From Ponticaulis sp. (lineage in GTDB: Bacteria > Pseudomonadota > Alphaproteobacteria > Caulobacterales > Hyphomonadaceae), in NCBI GenBank assembly GCA_002723155.1, contig PBNO01000003.1, positions 172,932 to 236,931 of the forward strand: a stretch of DNA of 64,000 nucleotides, written 5' to 3'. Below, in pieces: positions 44,324 to 53,318 of this stretch (position 1 is its first letter; every line of letters begins with the position of its first letter). The notes beneath the pieces are model-generated. The model saw only the letters and a list, made by a program, of their open reading frames with translations, ran no database searches and was not told where the DNA came from. The position numbers and the translations under genes were made by a program.

Positions 44324-45760
44324 ATGATTACATCCCGTCGAAATCTCCTTCGCTTTGCCGGAGCCAGCTCGCTTTCGCTTGCAACATCGACTGGTCTTAC
44401 AACGGCGCTTTCCGCATTCCAGCGCGCTGAGGCGGCTGACGTCACAGGCTATAAGGCGCTTGTTTGCGTCTTTCTCTATGGCGGTATGGATTGCCACGAC
44501 ACCGTGCTACCATACGACCAGACCAGCTATGACCGTTATGCTGAAATCCGCTCTTCGCTCATGTCATTCTATGATGCCATGCCGGGCGGATCGACCCGCG
44601 CGCGCAACCGTCTTCTGCCACTGACCCCGACGAATGCTGCTGATTTTGGTGGTCGCCAGTTCGCTCTGCCAGAGGAGCTTTCGGGCATTCACAGCCTGTT
44701 TGAAAGCGGCCGCGCGGCGATTGTCGGCAATGTCGGCCCGCTCGTCGAACCACTCACCAAGCAGGATGTAGAATCCGGCGGGAAACGCCTGCCGAAACGC
44801 CTCTTCTCCCACAACGACCAGCAATCAACCTGGATGGCAAACCAGCCAGAAGGTGCACAATTCGGATGGGGCGGAAGCTTCTCTGACGCGGCAATCAGCT
44901 CGTCTGCGAATGCAAACGACATCTTTACCGCCATTTCGACCAGCGGAAATTCGGTCTTCCTGTCCGGCAGCCGCACCCAACCCTATCAGCTAAGCCCGAG
45001 CGGTGCCGCCGAGATCGAGTTGCTACGACGTCTGTCAGACCTTCAGGACACACCCGAGGGCAATGAGGCGTATCAGACGCTTCGCCGCCTGTTTCAGGCC
45101 GGTGCTTACAATGAAAACAATCTGATTGGTCAGGATGTTGCCGCCATTATGGGTAGCTCACTCACCGTGAACGAGACCTATAATCAGGCGACTCAGAACG
45201 CCCCCGAGCTACCGCTGCCCTTTGGCGAGGACCAGCTTGGCCAGCAGCTTGCTGCGGTCGCCCGCACCATCCAATCGCGCGATGCCCTCGGCATGCGCCG
45301 TCAGGTCTTCTTTGTTGGCTTTGGCAGCTTTGATACCCATTCCGGTCAGGCCACCGAAATCCCTGCTCTGCACCGCACGCTCGATAGTGGCATTTCGACC
45401 TTCATGCAGACCATGGATGCTTTTGGCCTTGGCGACAGCGTAACAATGTTCACAGCCTCTGATTTTGGCCGCACGCTTGCGATCAATGGTGACGGGACAG
45501 ACCATGGCTGGGGCGGACACCATTTCGTTGTCGGCGATGCCGTTCAGGGCCAGACCATTTTCGGAAACATCCCGCCAGCCGATTTCGATCATGAATGGGA
45601 CGTGGGCAGCGGCAGACTGCTGCCGCAGGTGTCAGTCTCGCAGTTTGCAGAACCGCTGGGGCGCTGGTTTGGCCTGAGTGATGCCGAACTCGGCCTCGCT
45701 TTGCCTGACCTGCAGAACTTCTCGCCAGAAAGCAGGCTTTCGCTTCTGAGAATTGTGTAA
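44324..45760 (+). CDS. DUF1501 Tat-exported protein (copy 1)
   Basis: A 478-residue protein with a twin-arginine signal MITSRRNLLRFAGASSLSLA. The mature domain has LVCVFLYGGMDCHDTVLPYD, LFSHNDQQSTWMAN, FSDAAISSSAN, RRQVFFVGFGSFDTHSGQ, VTMFTASDFGRTLAINGDGTDHGWGGHHFVVGDA (in outline) and LGRWFGLSD. This resembles alkaline-phosphatase-superfamily (sulfatase-like) folds with conserved Asp/His metal-site residues. Tat export suggests a cofactor or metal bound before export. The start at 44324 has AGGAGAAG upstream. Confidence 0.87.
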   Translation: MITSRRNLLRFAGASSLSLATSTGLTTALSAFQRAEAADVTGYKALVCVFLYGGMDCHDTVLPYDQTSYDRYAEIRSSLMSFYDAMPGGSTRARNRLLPLTPTNAADFGGRQFALPEELSGIHSLFESGRAAIVGNVGPLVEPLTKQDVESGGKRLPKRLFSHNDQQSTWMANQPEGAQFGWGGSFSDAAISSSANANDIFTAISTSGNSVFLSGSRTQPYQLSPSGAAEIELLRRLSDLQDTPEGNEAYQTLRRLFQAGAYNENNLIGQDVAAIMGSSLTVNETYNQATQNAPELPLPFGEDQLGQQLAAVARTIQSRDALGMRRQVFFVGFGSFDTHSGQATEIPALHRTLDSGISTFMQTMDAFGLGDSVTMFTASDFGRTLAINGDGTDHGWGGHHFVVGDAVQGQTIFGNIPPADFDHEWDVGSGRLLPQVSVSQFAEPLGRWFGLSDAELGLALPDLQNFSPESRLSLLRIV

Positions 45761-45826
45761 GCGCGGCCGGTAACCCTTAAGGATTCGTATTCAAATGCAG
45801 CCTCTGAAGTAGATTCGGCACACATC

Positions 45827-45894
45827 AAGTAACAATACTTCGTTACATCGCGTTACTAATCTACACTATTACGTCATCGGGCGAATTGTTACTT
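45827..45894. promoter_or_regulatory. Long-spaced inverted repeat upstream of second DUF1800 gene
   Basis: AAGTAACAAT at 45827-45836 and ATTGTTACTT at 45885-45894 are perfect 10-base inverted arms, 48 bases apart, with two extra GTTAC copies between (45842, 45852). It lies in the 206-base gap before the second DUF1800 gene and may be an operator array or a hairpin. Confidence 0.38.
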
Positions 45895-45966
45895 CATTGC
45901 CCGGCGAATACAGCCTTACCCTATCTCATACACTTCGAACTGATCAGTGAATGAGGGGCTGTTGGA

Positions 45967-47778
45967 ATGGGCAGGTTCAAAAAGGTTCTGATTACGACCG
46001 CTGCATCCCTGATGCTGCTTGCGGCGTGCAGCGGTGGTGGTGGCGGAGATAATTCCAGCGGCACACCAACGCCTACGCCGACACCGGTTCCATCCCCGCC
46101 ACCTCCGCCACCGCCTCCTCCACCAGCGCCGCCTCCGGTTCAGGACACAGTGTTTGAGAGCACGGCAAGCACGGCGCGTTTTCTGACGCATGCAACCTTC
46201 GGCCCGAGCGCAGACGACATAGACACGCTGACCGGAGGCTCTGCATCGGATTGGTTTCAAGCCCAACTCAATCTACCAGCTACGCTGAACCTGCCCTATA
46301 TCGACAATTATCTGGACAATGACCCGAACGGGCGCACCGCGAATGGCGCGATCAGCTTTTCCGGCACATTCGCTCCGGTATTCGCCTTCTGGAACAACTC
46401 CATCACGGCAGAAGACCAGCTACGCCAGAGGGTGACTTTCGCGCTCTCCGAAATCTTCGTGATCTCGACGCGGGCGAATGTACGGCTGAGGTCTGACCCG
46501 ATTGTGGTCGGCGCATATATGGACATTCTTACGCGTAACGCGCTCGGCAATTTCAGAGACCTTCTGGACGAGGTGACTTACAGCCCTGCCATGGGCGAGT
46601 TTCTGACCTATCTGCAAAATCAGAGAGGCGATCCTGACACCGGACGCATGCCGGATGAAAACTATGCCCGTGAAGTGATGCAGCTTTTCACCATCGGGCT
46701 TGTAGAGCTCAACAATGACGGCACGCCGCGTCTCGATGGGAACGGCCAGCCGATTGAGACCTATACCAATGACGATGTGACCGGTCTTGCCCGCGTCTTC
46801 ACAGGCCTGAGCAAGGACACAGACAGCTTCTTCGACAGACCAATTCCTGAACTTGCCTCGCGCGTGCCGATGCGCCTGTTTCCAGAGTTTCACTCCAATC
46901 GGGAGAAAAGCTTTCTGGGCGTGTCCATACCCGCCGGGACGGGCGGCGAAGAGTCCATCGATACGGCGCTCGACACCCTGTTCAATCATCCCAATGTCGG
47001 ACCGTTCATCGGGCGTCAGCTTATCCAGCGGCTGGTCACCAGTCACCCGGATCCGGACTATATCGCGCGCGTCGCAACGGCCTTCAATCAGGGAAGCTAT
47101 GTGCTTCCTGATGGGGACCTTGTAGGCACGGGCGAGCGGGGTGACCTCGCCGCCACTGTCGCAGCCGTTCTCATGGATGAGGACGCAACCGGCGAGCAAT
47201 CCTTATTCGATGACGAGTTCGGAAAATTGAGAGAGCCCATTCTGCGCTTTACGCACTGGGCACGCGCTTTCGAAGCCGAACCTGTCTCTCCGCAAGGCCT
47301 CACCAATCTCTGGATACCAACCAATCAGAACACACTCGGCGTTGCGGCCTATGGCGCGCCAAGCGTCTTCAATTTCTTTCGTCCGGGCTATGTCGCGCCG
47401 GGCACAGAGTCAGGTGAGGCAGGGCTTACCGTTCCCGAGCTGCAGATTTTCAATGCAGGCACGATCCCGACTGTCGCGAACTTTATGGGCTTTTTCATCA
47501 ACGAAGTGCCTGCCCAGTTCGCCGAACCCGAACGCAATGTGTTCCTGCCCGACTATGACGCGCTCATCGATCTCGCAGACAATGAGGAAGACCTTGTCGA
47601 TTACCTGAATACCTATCTGACTTTCGGCACGATGAGCGAGGGAACGCGTCAGTCCATCATCGACCAGCTGGCACTGATAGATCCGGAAGTGCGCGAATTC
47701 CGAGACGGCCAGCGCTTGCGGGTCCGCCTCGCTTTATTCCTCACCCTCTCCTCCACCGATTATCTTCTCCAGCGCTAG
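45967..47778 (+). CDS. DUF1800 lipoprotein (copy 2)
   Basis: A 603-residue paralogue of the protein at 42469. The leader MGRFKKVLITTAASLMLLAAC gives lipobox LAAC (Cys21), followed by SGGGGGDNSSG and a Pro-rich linker of about 10 prolines (PSPPPPPPPPPPAPPP). The DUF1800 core shows RFLTHATFGPS, QLRQRVTFALSEIFVIS, YSPAMGEFLTYLQNQ, MPDENYAREVMQLFTIGL and HPNVGPFIGRQLIQRLVTSHPD. Divergence from copy 1 is substantial, so the duplication is not recent. A DUF1501 gene begins 11 bases later. Confidence 0.85.
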   Translation: MGRFKKVLITTAASLMLLAACSGGGGGDNSSGTPTPTPTPVPSPPPPPPPPPPAPPPVQDTVFESTASTARFLTHATFGPSADDIDTLTGGSASDWFQAQLNLPATLNLPYIDNYLDNDPNGRTANGAISFSGTFAPVFAFWNNSITAEDQLRQRVTFALSEIFVISTRANVRLRSDPIVVGAYMDILTRNALGNFRDLLDEVTYSPAMGEFLTYLQNQRGDPDTGRMPDENYAREVMQLFTIGLVELNNDGTPRLDGNGQPIETYTNDDVTGLARVFTGLSKDTDSFFDRPIPELASRVPMRLFPEFHSNREKSFLGVSIPAGTGGEESIDTALDTLFNHPNVGPFIGRQLIQRLVTSHPDPDYIARVATAFNQGSYVLPDGDLVGTGERGDLAATVAAVLMDEDATGEQSLFDDEFGKLREPILRFTHWARAFEAEPVSPQGLTNLWIPTNQNTLGVAAYGAPSVFNFFRPGYVAPGTESGEAGLTVPELQIFNAGTIPTVANFMGFFINEVPAQFAEPERNVFLPDYDALIDLADNEEDLVDYLNTYLTFGTMSEGTRQSIIDQLALIDPEVREFRDGQRLRVRLALFLTLSSTDYLLQR

Positions 47779-47789
47779 GGAGCGTGACC

Positions 47790-49229
47790 ATGAACATCTC
47801 CAGACGCACACTTCTACGTTATGCCGGCGCCGCTGGATTGTCGGGCTCTACAGCCGCCAGCCTGACCACGGCCCTGACCGGATTTCAGCAAGCCAGCGCG
47901 GCTGACATTTCTGGCTATCGCGCACTTGTCTGCATCTTCCTGCTTGGCGGTATGGACTGCCACGACACAGTCCTGCCCTTCGACGAAGCAAATTATGAGA
48001 GCTATGCGCGGGTCAGGTCTTCTCTGCTCAGTTCCTACAACCAGCTTGGCGGCGGGTCGACGCGCGTTCGCGACAGGCTGCTTCCGCTTAATCCGGTCAA
48101 TGCCAGCCAGTTTGAGGGACGTCAGTTTGCACTACCCGAAGAACTCAGCGAATTGCACGATCTGTTCGCAAGCGGACGTGCGTCTATTGTGGGCAATGTC
48201 GGGCCGCTGATCGAACCCCTAACGCTGGATCAATTCAGACAGCGCACTGGTCGTATTCCACGCCAGTTATTCTCCCACAACGACCAGCAATCGACATGGA
48301 TGGCCAATGCTCCGGAAGGTGCACGGCGCGGATGGGGCGGACGGTTTGCCGACGCAGCTATTTCCTCATCAGCCAATTCCGGCGAAACCTTCACCACAAT
48401 CTCAACTGCCGGATCGTCTGTCTTTCTGGTCGGTAATCGCGCACAGCCCTATGAGCTTGGCCGTAATGGCGCTGGCAGTTTTGACCAGCTGGCCCGCGCC
48501 GAACAGGGCCGAAATTCTGAGGAAGGCGAAGAGAGCTTTCAGCGGTTGCGCGCCTTTCTTCAGGCTAACGACTATGACGGGAATAATCTGATCGGACGCG
48601 ATATCGCCTCCATTCAAGAAACGGCCTTTCTGGCCAATGAGGCCTATAACAACGCAACCCAAAACGCGCCGGACCTTCCGATCAGCTTCGCCAATGATGC
48701 ACTCGGCCCACAACTGGAAGCCGTCGCCCGCGCCATTCAGGCCCGCGATGCGCTGGGGCAGCGCCGACAGGTCTTCTTCGTTGCCTTCGGTAATTTCGAC
48801 ACGCACTCCAGTCAGGCGGCAGATCTGCCCGGCCTGCAACGCACATTGAGCGATGGTATCTCGCGCTTCGTACAGACCATGGACGCCTTCGGCCTGATGA
48901 ACGACGTCACCGTGTTCACGGCATCCGACTTCGGACGATCGCTCGCGTCAAATGGCGATGGCACCGACCACGGCTGGGGCGGACACCACTTTGTCATCGG
49001 CGATGCCGTTGAGGGCCAGACCATATTCGGCGACATTCCGCCTTACGATCTGGGTCATGCAAATGACGCTGGCGCAGGGCGGCTCCTCCCCTCACTCTCA
49101 GTCGATCAGTATGCAGAACCTCTCGGCCGCTGGTTCGGGCTGACAGAGGAAGAAATCGCTCTGGCATTGCCCGGCCTGAGCAACTTCAGTTCGCAGGAAA
49201 GCCTGAAGCTGTTCCCTGGGCCTGTTTAG
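47790..49229 (+). CDS. DUF1501 Tat-exported protein (copy 2)
   Basis: A 479-residue paralogue of 44324. The Tat signal is MNISRRTLLRYAGAAGLSGS. The same landmarks occur: LVCIFLLGGMDCHDTVLPFD, LFSHNDQQSTWMAN, FADAAISSSAN, RRQVFFVAFGNFDTHSSQ, VTVFTASDFGRSLASNGDGTDHGWGGHHFVIGDA (in outline) and LGRWFGLTEEE. Start ATG 47790 was chosen over GTG 47784 for better spacing from AGGGAG. It ends 175 bases before sdhB. Paired with the DUF1800 lipoprotein, it likely acts in the periplasm or cell surface. Confidence 0.87.
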   Translation: MNISRRTLLRYAGAAGLSGSTAASLTTALTGFQQASAADISGYRALVCIFLLGGMDCHDTVLPFDEANYESYARVRSSLLSSYNQLGGGSTRVRDRLLPLNPVNASQFEGRQFALPEELSELHDLFASGRASIVGNVGPLIEPLTLDQFRQRTGRIPRQLFSHNDQQSTWMANAPEGARRGWGGRFADAAISSSANSGETFTTISTAGSSVFLVGNRAQPYELGRNGAGSFDQLARAEQGRNSEEGEESFQRLRAFLQANDYDGNNLIGRDIASIQETAFLANEAYNNATQNAPDLPISFANDALGPQLEAVARAIQARDALGQRRQVFFVAFGNFDTHSSQAADLPGLQRTLSDGISRFVQTMDAFGLMNDVTVFTASDFGRSLASNGDGTDHGWGGHHFVIGDAVEGQTIFGDIPPYDLGHANDAGAGRLLPSLSVDQYAEPLGRWFGLTEEEIALALPGLSNFSSQESLKLFPGPV

Positions 49230-49363
49230 GGGCTGATTCGTCGGAAAACCCCTTGAAATTCGGGCGTAGACTGAGCAAACAAGGGTCAGACAATCATGAC
49301 GTTCTGGCTTTTCATCGAAAACCTGTCAGAAATTTATCAGTGATCTATCTTTTACTTCAAAGC

Positions 49364-49377
49364 CGGTTATAAAACCG
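49364..49377. promoter_or_regulatory. Dyad in the sdhB leader
   Basis: CGGTT at 49364-49368 and AACCG at 49373-49377 surround ATAA, giving a 14-base dyad with an embedded TTATAAAA that could be a -10-like element. It lies 26 bases upstream of sdhB and supports an independent sdhB promoter, but the assignment is tentative. Confidence 0.25.
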
Positions 49378-49403
49378 CTGAAGATTTGTAAGGACGGGAT
49401 ATT

Positions 49404-50183
49404 ATGGTTCAGCTGACGCTTCCAAAAAATTCGCAGGTTCAAACAGGCAAGACATGGCCGAAGCCTGAGGGTGCGAACGTCAAGAAGTTCAAAATCTATC
49501 GTTATGATCCTGAAGCTGACGGCAATCCGCGCTGGGATACTTACTTCGTCGATATGGACGATTGCGGACCGATGGTTCTCGACGTTCTGATCTACATTAA
49601 AACGCACATCGACTCTACGCTCACATTCCGCCGCTCTTGCCGTGAAGGTATTTGTGGTTCGTGCGCCATGATGATTGGTGGCCGCAACACAATCGCCTGC
49701 ACAAAGGGCTGGAAAGAGATTGCTGGCTCTTCAATCACAATCGCGCCGCTGCCGCACATGCCAGTTGTGAAGGACCTCGTTCCGGACCTCACTAACTTCT
49801 ACGCGCAGCACGCTTATGTGCAGCCATTCCTGAAAACCGACACACCAGAGCCAGAGCGCGAATGGCTTCAGTCTCCTGAAGACCGCGACAAGATTGACGG
49901 CCTGTATGAGTGCATCCTTTGTGCATGCTGTTCTACATCCTGCCCATCTTACTGGTGGAATGGCGACAAGTATCTCGGCCCTGCAGCCCTGCTTCACGCT
50001 TACCGCTGGCTGATCGATAGCCGCGACGAAGCTGCTGGCGAGCGTCTGGACGATCTGGAAGATCCCTTCAAACTCTATCGCTGCCACACCATCATGAACT
50101 GCGCGCAGGTTTGCCCGAAAGGCCTGAACCCTGCAAAAGCGATTGGTGAGATCAAGAAAATGATGGTCGAGCGCGTCGCGTAA
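49404..50183 (+). CDS. sdhB: Succinate dehydrogenase iron-sulfur subunit
   Basis: SdhB carries electrons from FAD to quinone through three Fe-S clusters. The 259-residue chain has the plant-ferredoxin motif [22 protein letters not shown], then [12 protein letters not shown] for [4Fe-4S] and [17 protein letters not shown] for [3Fe-4S], and ends [14 protein letters not shown]. It starts at ATG 49404 after AAGGACGGG. It lies 7.1 kb from sdhA, apart from its usual partners, and is followed by a terminator. Confidence 0.98.
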   Translation: MVQLTLPKNSQVQTGKTWPKPEGANVKKFKIYRYDPEADGNPRWDTYFVDMDDCGPMVLDVLIYIKTHIDSTLTFRRSCREGICGSCAMMIGGRNTIACTKGWKEIAGSSITIAPLPHMPVVKDLVPDLTNFYAQHAYVQPFLKTDTPEPEREWLQSPEDRDKIDGLYECILCACCSTSCPSYWWNGDKYLGPAALLHAYRWLIDSRDEAAGERLDDLEDPFKLYRCHTIMNCAQVCPKGLNPAKAIGEIKKMMVERVA

Positions 50184-50204
50184 GCACCACTCCCGCAGAA
50201 CAGC

Positions 50205-50234
50205 AAAAAGCCCGCTTTCGAGCGGGCTTTTTTA
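50205..50234 (+). terminator. Intrinsic terminator after sdhB
   Basis: AGCCCGCT at 50209-50216 pairs with AGCGGGCT at 50221-50228 through TTCG, flanked by A- and T-runs. It is bidirectional and serves sdhB and the convergent sulfotransferase gene. Confidence 0.92.
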
Positions 50235-50239
50235 TTGGG

Positions 50240-51211
50240 TCAGAGTACCGAAAACATGCGTTCGAAATACTCGTCCGCCTTGAAATTGCGCCGCTTACAT
50301 TCCGCGCGGATCGTCTCGATATCCTGTTTCAGACGTGACATATCCGGATAGAGCGACCCTTCTATGCCCTCATGCCGCGGGATGAGATCGAGGCCGTATC
50401 TTTTCTTCAGTGTGATGCGATCATTCCTCGCCAGAAATGCAGCGCGCTTCACAACAGACTGATCAACTTCAATCTTGCCTTTAAAGGTCGGGTCGAGATG
50501 CACCATCGCCGAAATCTCGTTCGCGATGGAAAGTGATTCCGGCTTGGTGATGAAGCAATTCAGAAGGCGCTTGGCAAACAATAGATTGCCCGCAACGCTC
50601 TGGTTGAAAGCAAAGTCGTCATTCTCGAAAACGCTCTCAAGACCCGGCTGCACAATGCTGGCAAGGTCAGCGACCACGTCGCCATTCTTCAGCGTGCGAC
50701 GGTCATATTGGCGGACGATGACATTCTTCCTGCCAAACACTTTGGCCCAGCGGTCGACCAGCTCTGTGAAGCTGATGAAAAAAGCATCCACAAATTCCGG
50801 CAGGTCCATCGCGGTATTCCGGGACTGCACCGCCTGCTGGTACCAGGAAATCATGTAGGTCGCGTGTTCGCGCAGATAGACGACAACCTTGGTCCGCTTT
50901 TTTGGCAAAAGGTTAGCGACGCAGTCCGGGTTCGGAATGGTGTGGAAGTTCTCACTGGAGAGGACGCAGGTATCGTACTCTCGTATCTCCTTCACGAAAT
51001 GGTCCCGCCAGGCGGGCTCCATACCAAGTTCATCAGCGCGTCGGCCTCGCAACACGCGCGACAAATGGTGGTGGGCCGGCGTATTGGGTTCGAGCCCTGT
51101 CAGCGGAAAAATAACGCCCCGCTCTTTCAGAGCTTCGCGGTTTTCAAAAAAGGCGCGCTGAATGCTCGAAGTGCCTGTCTTGTTGGTGCCGATATGCAAG
51201 ACAAATTGCAT
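50240..51211 (-). CDS. Sulfotransferase-family protein
   Basis: A 323-residue protein with a PAPS-type phosphate-binding loop at the N-terminus (LHIGTNKTGTSSIQRAF). It also has the STrx-like VLSSENFHTI and VVVYLREHATYMISWYQQAVQSR, matching the 3'-phosphate-binding segment. The rest is helical and variable. It may sulfate or otherwise modify a carbohydrate or peptide. No adjacent polysaccharide genes; a solitary gene between sdhB and a membrane-protein pair. Confidence 0.75.
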   Translation of the reverse strand: MQFVLHIGTNKTGTSSIQRAFFENREALKERGVIFPLTGLEPNTPAHHHLSRVLRGRRADELGMEPAWRDHFVKEIREYDTCVLSSENFHTIPNPDCVANLLPKKRTKVVVYLREHATYMISWYQQAVQSRNTAMDLPEFVDAFFISFTELVDRWAKVFGRKNVIVRQYDRRTLKNGDVVADLASIVQPGLESVFENDDFAFNQSVAGNLLFAKRLLNCFITKPESLSIANEISAMVHLDPTFKGKIEVDQSVVKRAAFLARNDRITLKKRYGLDLIPRHEGIEGSLYPDMSRLKQDIETIRAECKRRNFKADEYFERMFSVL

Positions 51212-51400
51212 TGCCTGAAACCCCTGAAAATCCGCTCAAATCATCCTTTCAAAGACCATGGATGATCTGCCCGCACTTGTCGACAGGCTGCCCGAAAGGC
51301 CAACAGTTTCAACGAAACAAACACTACTCAAGCGCGAGTATAGCCTTGTGCCTCCACTCAAACGTCGATTTAATAAGAACGGGATGATGAGGGCAGTTTC

Positions 51401-52303
51401 ATGGAAAAATTCAGCTTCAGCTCGGCGCTGATGCATTTCCGGAACTCACAAGGACCGTCCGGCTTTGTGTGGAAATGGCTGCTGGCTTATGTTTTGATTT
51501 TTGGTCTGGCGAACACTATCACCGGCATGATCTCGCTTTACGCGTCTTATCAGGCTTATGAAGCCGCCGCGCAGGGCGATTTTCGCTTTACCCGCCCATT
51601 TTCGAATATCTGGCTGTCGATCCTGCCCTTACCATTTTTTATCGCGATTACAGTAATGTTCGAAGCCTCTGCGCTTCGCTGGTATATCCGACGAGAGAGC
51701 TTTTCTCTCCGCTTCGGCAAGGACGAATTCAGACTGCTCGGCGTTTTTCTCTGCTGGGGCGGCATCGTTATCCTTCTGATCGTTGCCGGTGTTCTTTTTT
51801 TTATGATTTTCGGCGACACGATCATTTCGAACATGAGCCGGAGCGTCGCCGCAAACCTTATCATTACATCGCTTTTGGCGCTGCCGTTTATTGGCCTTGC
51901 GATTTACGTTGCTGTATCCTTCATGACGGCTTCGGCGCTGACCATTCGTGAGAACAAAGTCCTGTTCATTTCATCCAAAAGAATTGTATCCGGAAAGTTC
52001 TGGCGCCTCCTCGCTGCAGCATTGGTCGTTACATTGCCGTTCTACGCTCTGGATGTGATCGTCGATCTTTTCGTCGTTCCTCTAGTGCTCCAACTCACGA
52101 ATTCGCCGCCTCAGGACTGGTCACTTTATGATCCGACCAACGTATTTCAGTCTGAGGTCGTCGTCACGGTTGTCACTGTGGGCGTATTCGTCCTGACGGC
52201 GCCCATCCTGCAACTCATCATGCTTGGCATCACGTCTAAGGCCGCGCTTACCGATCCGGACTGGGTCGGCCAGACTGACACCATTGCGGAGACCTTTGAA
52301 TAA
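51401..52303 (+). CDS. Multi-spanning membrane protein, intact paralogue 1
   Basis: A 300-residue protein with about six transmembrane segments. The N-terminus MEKFSFSSALMHFRNSQGPSGF is soluble, followed by helices near WKWLLAYVLIFGLANTIT, WLSILPLPFFIAITVMF, FLCWGGIVILLIVAGVLFF and others, and the end DTIAETFE. No known transporter motif is seen. A second, similar gene follows 44 bases downstream (52348) and is broken by a stop codon. Both start with the same MEKFSFSSALMHF and may derive from one tandem duplication. Confidence 0.75.
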   Translation: MEKFSFSSALMHFRNSQGPSGFVWKWLLAYVLIFGLANTITGMISLYASYQAYEAAAQGDFRFTRPFSNIWLSILPLPFFIAITVMFEASALRWYIRRESFSLRFGKDEFRLLGVFLCWGGIVILLIVAGVLFFMIFGDTIISNMSRSVAANLIITSLLALPFIGLAIYVAVSFMTASALTIRENKVLFISSKRIVSGKFWRLLAAALVVTLPFYALDVIVDLFVVPLVLQLTNSPPQDWSLYDPTNVFQSEVVVTVVTVGVFVLTAPILQLIMLGITSKAALTDPDWVGQTDTIAETFE

Positions 52304-52347
52304 TCCTCTCAACACCTGTTTCCACTAGCTCCACGGGAGAATAACTC

Positions 52348-53247
52348 ATGGAAAAATTCAGCTTCAGCTCTGCGCTGATGCATTTTCAGAACACAAAAGG
52401 CCCGGGTAGCTTTGTCTGGAAATGGCTTCTGACAGCGTTCATTGCCATGACACTGCTGTTTGGCGGCAGCATGTTCATGACGTTCGATATGATGGCAGGC
52501 TTCGGCATTACGGCGCCCGGCCAGACGGTTCCAGTGACCAACGAGGAAGCGTTTGCGTTCATAGGCAGAATGTTCGGCACAATGGCAATCCTCGTGCCTC
52601 TGACAGTTGTCGTCATGGCCGTGCTCGAAGCATCCGCCCTTCGCCGCTATATCCGCAATGAGGCATTCTCAATTCGCTTCGGCAAGGACGAGTTGCGCGT
52701 GATCGGCGTCTATCTCTGGTGGGCGCTGATGGTCTTGGTAGCGATGATCATCATGATGATTGTCGGTCTGATCATTGGCGTATTCGTTATGATCATCGCA
52801 GCCGGCTTACCTATGGCAGCACCGTTCCTGGCCTTAATTTTCAATCTGGCGACTTATCTCGGCCTTCTGGCGCTTGCTGTCAGATTTGCGCCAGCATCCG
52901 CCGTGACGATACGGGACAACAAAGTCACGTTCTTTGAAGCGGAAGCCGCCACAAAGGGCCGTTTCTGACCGCTATTCGGGGCATTTCTGATCCCAATCGT
53001 CGCCTATTATGTTTTGTCTCTGGTCCTGCAACTCCTGCTATTGATGCCGGTCATGACGAGCATGGCGACACAGAATGACGCGAGCTTCACGCCAACATTG
53101 TTTGTGATGATGGGTGTATCCACCGTGATTAGCGGAAATGCCTTCGCGTTCATGATGCTCGTAAACCTCGGCATTACCTCACGGGCGGCGATCACGGATG
53201 AGAGCTGGTCCGGTCGCGGTGGTGAAGTCGCTGAGACGTTTGAGTAA
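52348..53247 (+). pseudogene. Membrane protein paralogue 2 disrupted by in-frame TGA
   Basis: The frame from 52348 encodes 206 residues and stops at TGA 52966-52968. The same frame continues without interruption to 53247 (PLFGAFLIPIVAYYVLSLVL and on to GGEVAETFE). Joined, the product would be 299 residues, the length of paralogue 1 (300), and alignment places a Trp (TGG) in paralogue 1 (GKFWRLL) where this copy has TGA. A single TGG to TGA change explains it. Alternatives are a sequencing error, readthrough or a truncated functional protein with only part of the membrane domain. Confidence 0.8.
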
Positions 53248-53264
53248 ACCTCCTGCGGAAACAC

Positions 53265-53297
53265 AAAAAAGCCCCGGCCAGATGGTCGGGGCTTTTC
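53265..53297. terminator. Bidirectional intrinsic terminator
   Basis: AAAAGCCCCGGCC (53267-53279) pairs with GGTCGGGGCTTTT (53284-53296) around a four-base loop, with one wobble. It separates the membrane-protein pseudogene from the convergent polyproline lipoprotein gene. Confidence 0.9.
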
Positions 53298-53318
53298 ATT
53301 TTCGAGTGGCGCATCCGC

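Noticed and set aside
49297-49341. 15-codon frame (MTFWLFIENLSEIYQ) before sdhB
   Set aside because: Too short and with only a weak ribosome binding site; could be a leader peptide but nothing supports it.
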